Part shown: positions 20,860-31,611 of the stretch, in pieces | How positions within the stretch are numbered: position 1 is the stretch's first letter | Layout: each line of letters starts with the position of its first letter | DNA from: Gamarada debralockiae | Lineage: Eukaryota; Ascomycota; Leotiomycetes; Helotiales; Hyphodiscaceae | DNA length: 50,734 bases | Direction: 5' to 3' | Assembly: GCA_002803225.1 (NCBI GenBank) | Contig: NXFV01001165.1 | Location: forward strand, 1-50,734 | Position numbers and translations under genes: made by a program | The notes under the pieces: generated by a model | Told to the model about the DNA's origin: nothing | Seen by the model: only the letters and a program-made list of their open reading frames with translations | Databases searched by the model: none

Positions 20860-22495
20860 TTATGGCCTGCAGGGATGCTTGATATCGACAAGAAGTCCCG
20901 TCTGCTTCACAAAGAAATTATTCTTAACCACCCACTCTGTCTCCGGATTTTTCAGACTCAACTATGCATCTCAAATCAGTATCTCATTCCCTCTCATCCC
21001 CCGCTCCATATCACTCACCTCAAACTTCCTCAGCACTGTGGGAACTAGCTTGTAGATCTCGAGCAAGCTGATATTCTTCCCAATACACGTTCTACTCCCC
21101 ATTCCAAAAGTAAACATCGCATTATTCATCAATGTCTTCTGACTTTCCAGAGCGTCGATCCATCTCTCAGGCCGGAAGTCTTCCGTTCGTTCACCAAAAA
21201 TGGACTCCTTGCGATGCAGTGTCCATGCTGATGCGCCGATGATCGTTCCGGCTGGGATGAATTGTCCACATACTTCAAGTCCGCCAGCAGGAACAATACG
21301 TTCAAGAGGCACTCCAACGGCGGGAAAGATGCGGAGGGCTTCTTGTACAACGGCTGTAAGATATGGGAGTTCCCTCGCCTCCTTCCATCCGATGATTCCG
21401 CCGTCACGCTCAAAAGAAGCACCATTCAGCTCAGCCATCAACTTCCCCATCGTCTTCGGCTGCCTCAGGAGGTAATAAAAAATCGCCCTCAAAGTGATAG
21501 CAGTACTGTCCGAACCAGCGAATATGTTCGAAGCAGTGAGTCCCATGATCTGTCTATCGGTTATAAAGTCTGGATCTCGCTTTCCTTCTTGCATGTATCG
21601 TCCCAAGAGATCTAGAGACTGGGCAGTGGTATTGAGCTTTTCCGAGGCCTTCCTTTCGGCCATCCGCTTGCCAGCGAATACAGCAACTGGAGAACTGGCG
21701 CTGGAAATGAAACCATGTTCGCTCAACCAGATACGAACGGGATTCTTCTTCAGCCAGTTGTCAAGCCAAGGCATTTGTCCTATCTGCTTCCTCGTCAGTC
21801 CCAATTTTCTTCTCTACATCAAATCGCGGAGAACTCACCACAACCCAATAAGCCATAAACTCCTCCAGGCTATGAATAATCCTCTCCACATCAACACCCT
21901 GCTCTACAAATCCCAACCTTTTCGAAAACGTCAACTCCCCAATAACATCAAAAGCAAAGAAATGCAGCCATTTCCCAAGATCACAGGTCTTCTTCCCAAC
22001 AAATCTCTCTTCCATAGCAACCAGGAACGCAGTTATTGTGGAGTCAACTAATGGTTCAAATTGAATTACCATACTCATGGAGAACGCGTTTGCGACAGCC
22101 CGGCGAAGCTTGGCATGGTGATTTTCGTCAGTGGTGTTGAAGAGTGATTGGAGACGCTTGCCATGGGAGAGGGCTTGCTGGACGGGGTAGAAATCGGATT
22201 TTGTGAAACCGGAGTTGGGAGCGTAGATTTTTTTGATGGCTTCATAGTCTGTTATTGAGACGAAGTTTGGGCCCATGCGGACTACGTCTCCATATTGCTG
22301 GTGTACCTTTATGTGTGTGACTTCGAATCGTCGAGTCAATGCTGTGGATAGCCTCCAGAGATGGGTGAATCCAGCAAGCCATGGTCCGGGGATGTAGTTG
22401 ATTCCGCGCCCGTACTTGTTGTACAGCAAGTGTCCAGCCAAGCCAGCGAGTAAGAGAAACGGTATTTGTGAGAGGATGTATGAGAGATGCGACAT
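20860..22495 (-). CDS. Cytochrome P450 monooxygenase (pisatin demethylase-like)
   Basis: Exons 22495-21839, 21783-21019 and 20961-20860 give 507 aa. Introns (55 and 57 nt) begin GTGAGT and end GCAG and ATAG. Order of features: N-terminal membrane anchor (ILSQIPFLLLAGLAGHLLY), proline hinge INYIPGPWLAGF, I-helix AGSDSTAIT, K-helix ExxR (EALR), FRPERW, and haem loop FGMGSRTCIGKN with the thiolate Cys at about 452. The last exon provides the typical ending NPETEWVVKNNFFVKQTGL. A third exon is needed: without it the frame stops early after a false extension through the GTGAGT donor. The layout matches fungal E-class P450s annotated near pisatin demethylase or benzoate hydroxylases, acting at the ER. 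The substrate cannot be told, and no biosynthetic core gene is nearby. All key residues are present. Confidence 0.95.
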
Positions 22496-23023
22496 CTTCA
22501 ATTAGTGAACAATCGCGGGATGGATGAGACTAGCAAATTGGAAATGATAATGGAGATAGGTCTGAAATTCATAACCACAACTCCGTTGTATTGATAACAT
22601 ACTTGTACCTATCAGGTTCAGCTGTCTGTGGCATCTGAAAATGTTTCTTGACCTTTCAGATTAGGCTTCAACGTCTGTTTTCCCTGAAATGCGAAATGTG
22701 GAGAATTTTTCGGGGGCTCATTGGATGTGGAGTACGAGCGAAAAGTCGAGGACGGGCGAGACGACGATTACCCCTAAGGTCTGAGTAAGAAGTATCACAT
22801 CAGCTCGAAGTGCTTATAAGAATACTCACTACTGATGTATGTTTACTTGCTGTATGAGGGAAATATAATTGAGCATTAACAGCTAAAATGACGACACCTG
22901 CGTATGAGGGATGGGTGTTGGATTAGTTCCCGAACATTGAACAAATAAAAAGCACATTTTCCTCTGCCAATATCATTGAGGGAAATGTTTAGGAGTCGTC
23001 CAGCTGAGTCAAGTATGATCTCA
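22496..23023. other. Promoter side of the P450 gene and intergenic DNA
   Basis: About 0.5 kb with no ORF of note. Presumed P450 promoter; no site assigned. Confidence 0.4.
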
Positions 23024-24190
23024 CTATATTGCCATGCATAATATTAGATATTTGAAGAGACTTTTTACACTTCCTTTAACTTCTCTGTTGAAGAAATTAG
23101 CTCGAGAACTCTCAGTTTCAATAATTCTGAGTTCCTTACAAGCTAATAATGGGAGGAGAGCAGCACCAATACTACCAACATCTGCTCCGGCGTCAACTAA
23201 CTGAGCTTCCAGACCCCTCTTTCCTTCAGATCGGTACCGCTTCAGCATTCTCTCCTCATGCTCCTCAGTACCGGAACTCTCGCTCCTTCTGTTCATGCAA
23301 TGTCTGCATACTAATCTACATCCCGCAAATCCTGATTTTGTTTCTCGACCTGCTATTTATAATTCTGCTCAAGGTCAAGAAGCTCACAAGTCGCTCCCTC
23401 ATCTTTGCATTCAATCGCTGCTTTCAAGTATTTCTGCGCTTGCTACATTCTCCGCTGTGACTTCTCCCTTTCCTTGAGGATATCGCTCTCGACTTCTCTT
23501 CCTGCCTCGGTTTTATTGACTGCTTCATTATCGTTAACAATTTGGTATTGGAAAACGAGGAAAGTTTTCTTTCGTTTCGAGATAATGTAGTCGCAAATTC
23601 TCAGGCTAGACTCGAGGCTGCCATCGCGTCGAGAAACGCAGCTCCCTTTTCGAACTATCTCACCCTAGAACGTTGGCATCAACTTAAGCTGCTCTTCGCG
23701 TTTTACACATTGCTTCCTTAAATTGCTCCACATTGTGGAAGATAGTACAACACAGGGAAGACTAGCCTCTTCGCATATCTTTGTGAATATGCGCAGCTCT
23801 TGACTGTTGATCCTTGCATCCTGTGGCAGAGATGGGGTGCAAGTAAGCAATACCGCTGAGGAGGAAGTTATTGCTATAGGATTTGCTAAGCCAGTATGCG
23901 AGTTCTTCTAGGGCATCGAGATCCGACTTCTCTGTGTCGTCAAAGCCTGTGTATCGATGAGATAGATGCGCTAGTTATTTCGCGTAAATGAGAAGACCCC
24001 AACAGCAGCACTGCCTGCATCTTTTATCGACACTGCGTTATACTCTTTCGTGAATACATGGAATTTCATCATTTAAAAGAGATCAGTCTATGACCCACTT
24101 TGACTTCTTGAAATGCACACTTGGCTATGAAGGTACTCTCCCCGAGCCTGTGATTCCGACTACGGTATGAAGATAACATGGGAATTTTAT
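23024..24190 (-). pseudogene. P-loop GTPase (AIG1/50S-binding-GTPase-like fungal family), decayed with RIP-type stops
   Basis: Reading the minus strand from about 24170: VVGITGSG followed by a one-base-deleted Walker A (GKST expected), then in the next frame STFIAKCAFQEVKVGHRLIS. Near 23947 comes the G3-like GFDDTEKSDLDALEELAYWL, then LLSGIAYLHPI. A frame change leads to RINSQELRIFTKICEE and LPCVVLSSTMWSNL (G4/beta-strand region). TAG at 23667-23665 replaces a Trp expected after LMPTF. Next EIVRKGSCVSRRDGSLESS and QIVNDNEAVNKTEAGREVES, the family tail, then coiled coil with TAGs at 23445, 23355 and 23313, and finally LVDAGADVGSIGAALLPLLA. These cytosolic GTPases are numerous in Pezizomycotina and resemble plant/animal AIG1 proteins. 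Several stops fit CpA-to-TpA mutation. Clearly inactive. Confidence 0.8.
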
Positions 24191-24544
24191 ATACAACATC
24201 GTAAGCATCCAATCTTGCAGACAAAGTCACAAGGGTCACAATCACACCCTTATCTACTCTAGTAAACTTTGAAGTAATTATTTGAACGGCTGGCTTTGCC
24301 TGTCGAAGTCTTAGCTAGACCTTGGCGGTGGTAACATCTTTTTTTGGCCTTACGGATGCGCCGGCGTTTAAATAATTCTGTAACTATGATGCCTGCCTGA
24401 CGGACGTTGACAATTGGTAATTATTAATCTGTGACCTGGAAATATTCCTTTATATGCACTAAGGTTCAAAGGAAGACTGATTGCATTCATATATATAAGA
24501 CTGTGTGTAATGTGCTTCCTCCACTTCTTCCTTGCTGAAAACGA

Positions 24545-24913
24545 TTAGCTAACAGAGGCGAAGTAATACTGAGGATCCAGGATGAGATGGCAAGACGGGG
24601 ATTGGTGATGCATGAGACAGCAGCTGGAAGCCTTCACGATTATAAAAAGATCAATAGCATTAGGGCGCAGGGGAAAAGTTATGTTGAACTTATGACACAG
24701 GAGATGAAGGATATGGCAGTACAGCGCGAACTTGAGAAGGAAGAGAAACGATCTCAAAGAGAAGTTGAGCTTGATGAGGCGTTGAAGAAGCAGGAACAGG
24801 AGCAGCTGCGACTTGCAAGAGAACTTCGGAGAAGTGAGACTGCTAATAAATTAAGAACAACAGCTCTATGGCAGCAACAGCAATACCAGAAAGAGAAGAT
24901 GGCGCGTTCGTAA
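24545..24913 (+). pseudogene. C-terminal fragment of the same P-loop GTPase family, opposite strand
   Basis: The plus strand from about 24560 reads EVILRIQDEMARRGLVMHETAAG, matching the Q.E.....L.ETAAG tail motif of the fungal AIG1-like GTPases (compare NEAVNKTEAG in the minus-strand relic). It is followed by a long charged coiled coil, ELMTQEMKDMAVQRELEKEE.. to the stop at 24911-24913. An intron acceptor-like GATTAGCTAACAG precedes it at 24544-24556. I find no GTP-binding part upstream on this strand before about 24.2 kb, where the other relic begins head-to-head. So this is either a 3' exon left behind or the tail of a truncated copy. The in-frame ATG at 24587 could make a 108-aa protein, but it is unlikely to be a natural start. 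Confidence 0.55.
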
Positions 24914-25468
24914 GCGAGGATACAGCAGGAAAGTGATGACTACAGTTGCTGCGACTCTGACTGGTCCCACTGTTGATAATGTTGAAGTATAATTTACTTC
25001 AGGACTGTCGAAATTGGGGTATATACAAGAAGGATAAAGATTGGTTAGTCGTGTGAGATGATCGCAAAACTTCAATTTGTTAAAGTGCTTTGTGGACTTT
25101 CAAGGAAAGACAAAATAGATGTGAGGCAACGTTTACTCATTCGAGATAAAGCTTTACATTTGACTCATTTCACCCCTTCCGACCTACAACAGAGTGCCGC
25201 CGCGAGAAATCTCATGGTATTCTAAGACGAAATGATTAGGAATTGCTGAAACGATTACAGTTAGGCGGCAAGCTCATTTTCTCTCCAAAGCCTCAGCAGC
25301 CGTTTCTTCCCTGTTCTATCCCAACGGATGAACAAAGAGCTAAATGTCAGAGACAACAATATGGTTATGGAGCCTTCAGCTTTCCAATACCAATACTGTA
25401 GTCTTCTCATCTCCTATCCTAATGTAATTGGCACCGACGTTAGTTTCGTAGCCATCCAATCCTCAACA
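24914..25468. other. Intergenic stretch, nothing recognised
   Basis: AT-rich, with only very short frames. No element recognised. Confidence 0.4.
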
Positions 25469-25594
25469 TCAATTGGTCAAGATTTTGTTAACATGTAAGC
25501 AGCAGTATTCTTTGATGAGGTCGCATAGTTTAGCTGTGGTGTCGATGAACCCCAGCACGTTGCTGACGAGGCCGATGATTGCGAGAGCCTTCAT
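25469..25594 (-). pseudogene. Short fragment resembling the N-terminal helical domain of fungal NLR/STAND proteins
   Basis: An ATG at 25594 opens a 41-aa frame, MKALAIIGLVSNVLGFIDTT followed by AKLCDLIKEYCC, stopping at 25469. The pattern M.ALA..GLVSNVLQFID...KL is the usual start of fungal NACHT/ankyrin and related STAND receptors (the fungal-STAND N-terminal helical domain). No NACHT or repeat domain follows within reach; the HET gene on the same strand lies upstream of it. I read it as the remaining stub of an NLR gene. A genuine micro-ORF cannot be excluded. Confidence 0.4.
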
Positions 25595-25783
25595 TGTGAT
25601 TGCTCATGCCAAATAATGCTCTCCTATCACATGGATGTTGAAGGACGTTGTTCCGACTAGGGTGTGCAAATATGAGATACTCGCAGGAAGACAGCAAAGG
25701 ATTAATCAGCATTGCAGCCACTCTCCAGACCGTGATGTGGTTCGAATGCGTTCAGTAAAAAGGGTGGTAGAAAGAGGTGAACA

Positions 25784-27727
25784 TCAATGTAATATTTGCT
25801 TATTACTATCACTACTGGGTTCCTGTTCATTGGCGTGTATGACTTCGGTAGCATCATCAGGGTACACCGACGCTCTAGTCATCATTTGCAATCTGAGGAT
25901 ATCCATTTCGAATAGAACCTCGCAGAGCTCCACGTCAAAATCCTTGCTTGAAATGCTTCGAATGGGTATGGCTTGAAAGGGAATCTTTGGAGAGGATGCA
26001 AGAAAGCTGACGCCTCGTCCCACTAGAGTATAGCCTTTCCAAGATGGCCTCACAACAGCAAGCACGTCCGAGGACAAGAATTGACAGATTAGATCGCCAA
26101 CTTTCGTTTCTCGTGGGGCGAAACAAATGAGCCCGTTCTCTTCGAAAGCTAACGCGCAATCTGCGAAAGGCGTTCTAAGGACCGCCCTCTGCGCATCGTC
26201 TAGAATAGCCTGGAAATTTTCTGTCAAGGTCGCGGTGCTGCTGCTTTGATACCGGAACTTGCGTTTAACTCCTGTCCTCGGATCTATGCGTCCAAGGTAA
26301 TTCGGAAAATGTGGTTTGGCTGGGCAAGTTACGTGCGATGCACCTTGATCGGCTGACCAGACAAGATCGACTTGGGTTGTGACTCGATGTCTTTGACTTT
26401 GATGATGTGGGTGCATACCTTCGATGAATCGCAATTGGCTTATATATACCTGCAAAAAAGGAGGTAATTTGGTACTGTCGGGCAATTCGATAAGCCTGTT
26501 CCATAGTGGAACTGTACTTTTCACTCTCCCCCGAATGTTTCCTGTGAACTTGATCGGCAAAGAATCCAACTTCAAGCCCATATGTTTCCAGGCAAGTTCT
26601 TCCAATCTCGGCCGTGAGGCCACAGAACTCAACAATTCTTTTGATGTGAATCCGAGCTTCTTGTGGAAATCTTGCGAAATACAAATATCAGTACCTAGCA
26701 ACTTCCGATCTGTGTGCTGAAGTACATGGTGCAGAAACACAACCGAGTACATCTCATACCAAGATAGTGAGTAATCCACTGGAGCTGCTCGTCGACAACA
26801 GTCGCGTGCAAAAGCATGCAATCCAAAGATCTTATCTCGGCGATCCTCGCACTTGGCCTCGCCATATTCCACACAGAGACCGAAGAGGGTACGATATGTT
26901 TTCTGGTTCCAGCTTTCCAGATGCCGCCTCTTGCTTGCGTCGCGGAACAGTCGTGCGGGAATACTGTCATCGATTGCCTTGATTATACGGTCCGATTCGT
27001 GGGAGAGCCCTGTATTCTCCAGGTTCGAACTGAAAGGCTGTGTCAAGAGGGCAAAAAATGACGATAGACAGCTCCAGCTCAACGTTTCATCGCCACAACA
27101 TATTAGAATATCGGTCGCCAGTAACACCTCTTGAATAATCCAGAGTCGTGTCCAATACTCTCGATGACAAATTGATTTGATGGCTTCTAGCTTCACGATT
27201 CCCATTTCCGTCGCGGGTGGGCATAGAATTGACGTATTAGAAAATGATGCCCAGTCCGAGTCGTACCCAGTTTTCGATAAAACACCAATGGCGAGTGAAC
27301 TCTTCCGATCCGACGCGCCGAGCCACACAACAACTCTCGAGGCGTTGTTATAAATCCTTCCCATTTGCGTCACCTGATAATTTCTTTCTTCAACGTCATC
27401 TTGGTTGATACAAATCGCGTCGATCCACAAGATGCGCTCCTCGTCTTTTAGGCGAAGATGGTACAGAGCAGACCACAGGTTGCCCCGCACGGAGTAAGAA
27501 CAGCGTTCGAGACTTATCGTTTTGGAAGTCTCCTTGGGGCCCCACATATACGAAAGAGCTTCATAGTGCGGAGTTTCGGAAAATTTGACATGCTTGATAG
27601 TGCATTGAATTGAGTCGGGATGCTCACTGGAGCGGGGTTGCAGATAGAGGAGTCTAATCTCATCTGAGTCTTCAAGGTGGCTGTAAAATGTACTAGAGCT
27701 AGAAGAAATTTGACAAGAAGTTGGCAT
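25784..27727 (-). CDS. HET-domain protein (heterokaryon incompatibility)
   Basis: Intronless, 647 aa, start ATG at 27727. An N-terminal HET domain begins at about residue 50 with HYEALSYMWGPKET. It continues with the NLWSALYHLR and ILWIDAICINQDDVEERNYQ block, VTQMGRIYNNASRVVVWLGA, and CHREYWTRLWIIQEVLLA. These are the three diagnostic blocks of the family (S-Y-W-G, W-I-D-A-I-C-I-N-Q, R-x-W-x-x-Q-E). The remaining 400 residues have no recognised domain. HET proteins trigger cell death after fusion of unlike hyphae and are proposed relatives of TIR signalling. The frame is fully open, unlike the neighbouring GTPase and NLR relics, so this is the one intact member of the patch. Confidence 0.95.
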   Translation of the reverse strand: MPTSCQISSSSSTFYSHLEDSDEIRLLYLQPRSSEHPDSIQCTIKHVKFSETPHYEALSYMWGPKETSKTISLERCSYSVRGNLWSALYHLRLKDEERILWIDAICINQDDVEERNYQVTQMGRIYNNASRVVVWLGASDRKSSLAIGVLSKTGYDSDWASFSNTSILCPPATEMGIVKLEAIKSICHREYWTRLWIIQEVLLATDILICCGDETLSWSCLSSFFALLTQPFSSNLENTGLSHESDRIIKAIDDSIPARLFRDASKRRHLESWNQKTYRTLFGLCVEYGEAKCEDRRDKIFGLHAFARDCCRRAAPVDYSLSWYEMYSVVFLHHVLQHTDRKLLGTDICISQDFHKKLGFTSKELLSSVASRPRLEELAWKHMGLKLDSLPIKFTGNIRGRVKSTVPLWNRLIELPDSTKLPPFLQVYISQLRFIEGMHPHHQSQRHRVTTQVDLVWSADQGASHVTCPAKPHFPNYLGRIDPRTGVKRKFRYQSSSTATLTENFQAILDDAQRAVLRTPFADCALAFEENGLICFAPRETKVGDLICQFLSSDVLAVVRPSWKGYTLVGRGVSFLASSPKIPFQAIPIRSISSKDFDVELCEVLFEMDILRLQMMTRASVYPDDATEVIHANEQEPSSDSNKQILH

Positions 27728-28003
27728 TACGAATCACTAATACGTGATTGAAGATTCGTAAAGGAGGTGGATGAGCGTCGATTTGTTGAAGTGTAGAGCG
27801 GAGTGAGCTAAGTGGCGAAAGCCATTGACCCCTGTCAAACATCGGCACGTGACCGAAAATGCAGGGAGACAGCCGAAAATTAGCCGCCTGGTAAATATAA
27901 GATACCAACAACATCCTCAACTCGATCTACAAAGTGTGCCCTTACTCCTGATAATACAACTGATACCTGCAAAGCTACTACGCGCAGGAGAAGAAAAATA
28001 AAT

Positions 28004-28078
28004 CCCCCCCCCCCCAAAGCCTACAGCTCGCGGCACAGTCTTTAAGGTCCGTTACGACCAATAATCAGTCCCCCCCCC
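28004..28078. repeat. Two poly-C tracts (12 and 9 nt)
   Basis: C runs at 28004-28015 and 28070-28078 flank the proposed left end of the Tc1 relic. They may be slippage tracts, and their lengths may be unreliable in the assembly. Confidence 0.5.
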
Positions 28079-29337
28079 AAAAAAACGCGCATCGCTGGCT
28101 CAAGGCACGAGAGCTTGTAGGGTCTCCTGCATATTAGCGGAGTCACAAGAGAATGGAGAAGCCTGGGCCAAAGTCAAAGATTACAAAGGAGGAGTGTAAT
28201 ATACTCGTTTTGCTACCTAGAAACCCCATCTGCAATCAGCTAATCAGCTACACGAAGCACCGATGGTATATCACAATATCAAAGTTTCTACACGTCAATT
28301 GAAGAGGAGACTTAAAGAGGAGATAAATGGTGATTGGCGCTATAAACGGCATACGTTCGAAAGTAAATCTCTGCTACGAACTTACACAAGCGGACGGATT
28401 ACAGCCAGGAGTACAAGGGCAAGAAATCAATGAGTTCTGGCAATCTATCTTCTTTACGGACAAATCGTATATTGGTCCTTCTTTATGTGCTCAAGGCTCA
28501 ATTCTACGAAAGCGTGGACATCGTTTACACCCTGAAAACATTTAGCAAAGACTAGAGAAAACAGGTGTGAAACTGCACGTTACTATATGGGTTAACTAGT
28601 ATGGGGAAGCAAACAAACTTGCATTCTACAACAATGAAAGCGACTCGATTATTAAGCCTAAAAGGCCTCCTAAGCCAAGGAAGAGAACGTACGAGTCCGC
28701 GGAAGAGTATCAGGGTCGAATAATCGAGTGGGAATCACCCATCGGAGCTGAAGGCTATATTGCAGGAGGAATAGGATAAGTCACAATAGAGGAGAATCGT
28801 GCGTGCATATCTGAGATGCCTAAGAGATGCGCCTTACTAGGAAAAAAAAGGTGGAAAACCTATTAAGACCGAATTGTAGTATTGCAGAGTAGAAAACATG
28901 ACCCTTTTCAGCATTTCGCGTAATTTTCAGCTGTCTCAAGAGAACTGTCAACCCATGGTATAACTACAAATAAAGCCAACTTATGATCAAAGGCTCTATT
29001 TGGTTGAAAAGAGCACATAGATTTAATAGCACATACCAGGAGCCTAATTTTACCCCTCGCTGAGCCTCTTTTCAGAGCAGAATCCTCTCGTCAAAAGCAG
29101 TATGTCGATATTATATTCGAGGTTACAAGCTAATATACAATACGAGTGGGCAAATAATTTGATATCAGCGAAAAGCCTGAAATCAAGATATAAGCACCTA
29201 TTCTCCTAATAATCAATGGTTCTGATTCTCAACAGTACGAGTTCCAATTATAAGGTCAATGCTGATATGGTAATAAAAGCAGCATCAGTGAAGACAGCAA
29301 ATGCAAAAAACAATGCTGTTTCAAAAGACTGTGACTG
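28024..29337 (+). mobile_element. Tc1/mariner element, decayed
   Basis: Plus-strand fragments match the catalytic region of fungal Tc1-type transposases: FWQSIFFTDKSYIGPSLCAQ with GSILRKRGHRLHPENI (28417-28545), EKTGVKLHVTIWVN (TAG after it), and IIKPKRPPKPRKRTYESAEEYQGRIIEWE (to about 28740). Stops and frameshifts occur throughout, and the third catalytic acidic block is gone. Ends proposed from TA + CAG at 28022-28026 and CTG + TA at 29335-29339. The CACAGTCTT near the left end (28034-28042) is mirrored by AAGACTGTG near the right end (29325-29333). A length of about 1.3 kb suits the family. The transposase identity is firm; the exact ends are inferred. Confidence 0.6.
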
Positions 29338-29780
29338 TAGAACGATTTGAATACACTGAGCTTAGAGAGCGGAAAAGTATGCAGCCGTGAATTAACTTAG
29401 CCTTGCTTCAGCCATTCATACATTTAGTATAAAAGTCTTTAAACCAAACTTCGCAATATCCACGCTTTATTGAAAGTTATACAAAGCCCGACTTTCTCCA
29501 TCATCCCGGCGCCTTTCTCTTCTTCAACTAAACACCATCTCGACGACCCAACACCAACACTATAAACTAAAATTTAAAGTACAAAGATACAACATATTTA
29601 AAATAAATCAACACGTACTAACAAGGCCCACGTGCATGCCTAGAACAACAGACATTTGCCACCTCCAGTCACGAGCCTGCCTCAAGGTCGTGATTAGAAG
29701 ATGGGTTGGGCATATATGTACATGAACGGAGGTGATCCACACAGGCGAGTTACTTGTTTCGAAGGACCTGCCGCTCCACT

Positions 29781-29860
29781 AGGATCAAGATGCGATTATC
29801 CTGCTCGAGGTCTGAGTGGCCGTGGTAGTCCACTTTGGGGAGCTGGCGCTAGGTGGTGAG
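29781..29860. repeat. Short dispersed repeat, copy A
   Basis: Aligns with 30469-30545 over about 78 nt (shared GAGTGG, GTCCACTT, GGGGA.CTGGC.CTAGGTGGTGA). This copy has lost most of the central hairpin of copy B. It may be a SINE-like or LTR-derived unit; only the similarity is observed. Confidence 0.55.
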
Positions 29861-30468
29861 TTAGGTAAGGGAATTGTGGGGTGGTGAGTAATGGGGAAGT
29901 GAAGCGAGGCAACTGTTATATAATGCATTGATATTAGGATGAATTTTAGAGGTAGAAAATATGGTGTTCAGGCTTGAAAACCAAATCTTGTGCATATGAG
30001 GCCACTGAGTCCTGAATATCGAAAACCGATAAAGTATGGAGAAATTCTTGTGAATCGGCAAATTTCTGGCCATTTGGACTTTGAATCAGGAAGAACTCAA
30101 AAGCGTGTATGTATTCTTATTCCATTCAGAGATGGGTTGTACACAGGCTCATGACAGATTGAGAAATGTATAAAAGAAAGAAACTTTCTACTCCAACCTT
30201 ACTTCTCATCAAACTTAAACATAAGCTCTGTACTACAGTTTCCTGGCACACTCGAGTCAGGCTTATATAACACATAGCAAAACGCCACAACAAATCCAAG
30301 AACACAACAACTTCAATGCAGCCCTGCAACCGACACCTCCCGCTCCCCGTCAAGACCTATCCCCAAGGTCCAAACAGGAGGATGGGTTTCCTGATATACA
30401 CTACTATATGACGCCCAGCTCTCCAAGGCATTAATAGGATGCTTTTTGAGAGAGCCACTGCTTCCATT

Positions 30469-30545
30469 GGGCCAAGATAGGGCTATCCGGCGCGCGGTCC
30501 GAGTGGTCGGCCAGGTCCACTTGGGGACCTGGCCCTAGGTGGTGA
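30469..30545. repeat. Short dispersed repeat, copy B, with a perfect 10-bp hairpin
   Basis: Second copy of the segment at 29781-29860. It holds GGCCAGGTCC-ACTTGG-GGACCTGGCC, a perfect 10-bp stem with a 6-nt loop, within CGAGTGGTC..CCTAGGTGGTGA, followed by a GATA/TAGA-rich stretch. Structure plus recurrence suggests a small transposable or tRNA-related unit. Confidence 0.55.
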
Positions 30546-31611
30546 TAGATAGATAAAATAAGGATGGTGCATGCGTAGACGTTCTGAGGAAGACTGTGTA
30601 CTGTACGAATAGAAAGACGTTGCAATAGAGGATTGACGGGAGGCTAGAGTCACGTGACCATTTCCAAAGTGAGGCAAGGTATTTATGTATGACAAGTGCC
30701 ACAATAAGTTTGAAAATTGGAAGTGAGAACCACTGGGCTTTTTTAGTGGCTTCTTTCGTGGACACTTATTCATGTTTCTTGGTTTTTCGAGAGGGGCACG
30801 TGATTCTAGGTAAGGGGCTCAGGGGGCTCAGCTCATGCACTTGCCCTCAGAGCACCCAATGTCAGGCCAAGGAATAGCTTTAAGCCACTAGGTGTAGCTA
30901 CACGCATATGAGTATCTTTCAACGCGGTCCATTCAGCTCTGAATAACGTCGTTATCGCGTGAGAAGGTCAGAATATCCGTAGCCAAAGAATTTCGCGACA
31001 TTTGCGCGTTTGCGGACTTCTCGCTTCTCGGTGACGCAACCAGTATTTCCCATTGTACCGGATCTCTGTGATGGGGAAGGAATAATTGACTGTTACCACG
31101 ATAATTAGAAGTTAATAAAAAATGTGAAGGTATTCAGAAGCATTTGAGTAGAGTGAATTGCCACATCAGTGAATAAGGCTGTGTATGCATACAGTCAGAA
31201 GATCAGCTCCCTGAATTAGATGTGTCGCCTAAAGCGTACTAGCCCAATTTACGATTTACGCTCAATCTTGGCTCCTCGAACCTCAAGCCTTTCATTTCAC
31301 GACATCAAACCCCAATACAAACTCTACAACCACCTCATCTTCCACCTCCAAGTTGTCGCACCGACTAGTCAACATCATCACCCTCATTTCCTCACCCTTT
31401 GCGACACCTCTTCATCGACATTCGCATTCATTCAATCAAGAGCGCAACAATATCTGTCCCGGACAAGGAGTCGCGTGGATATTTCTTCTCAACTTGCGCG
31501 CGTCTGGCCTTCGCCATCGCTGCTCATATGCATGCAGGTCGCTCTCTGATTCCAATACTAAAGATGATGGTTGGCAGACGGAGGGAGAGGTAGATCAGAT
31601 ACTGTCCCACG
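30546..31611. other. Intergenic DNA and SET1 5' region
   Basis: No other gene is recognised. About 31.2-31.6 kb is probably SET1 promoter and 5' UTR; short upstream ORFs (for example from 31220) are not supported as genes. Confidence 0.4.

Noticed and set aside
21200..22051. Plus-strand ORFs opposite the P450
   Set aside because: Shadow frames; the P450 strand has all motifs and splice sites.
23295..23590. Plus-strand ORFs at 23.1-23.6 kb
   Set aside because: Shadows of the minus-strand GTPase relic, whose motifs are recognisable.
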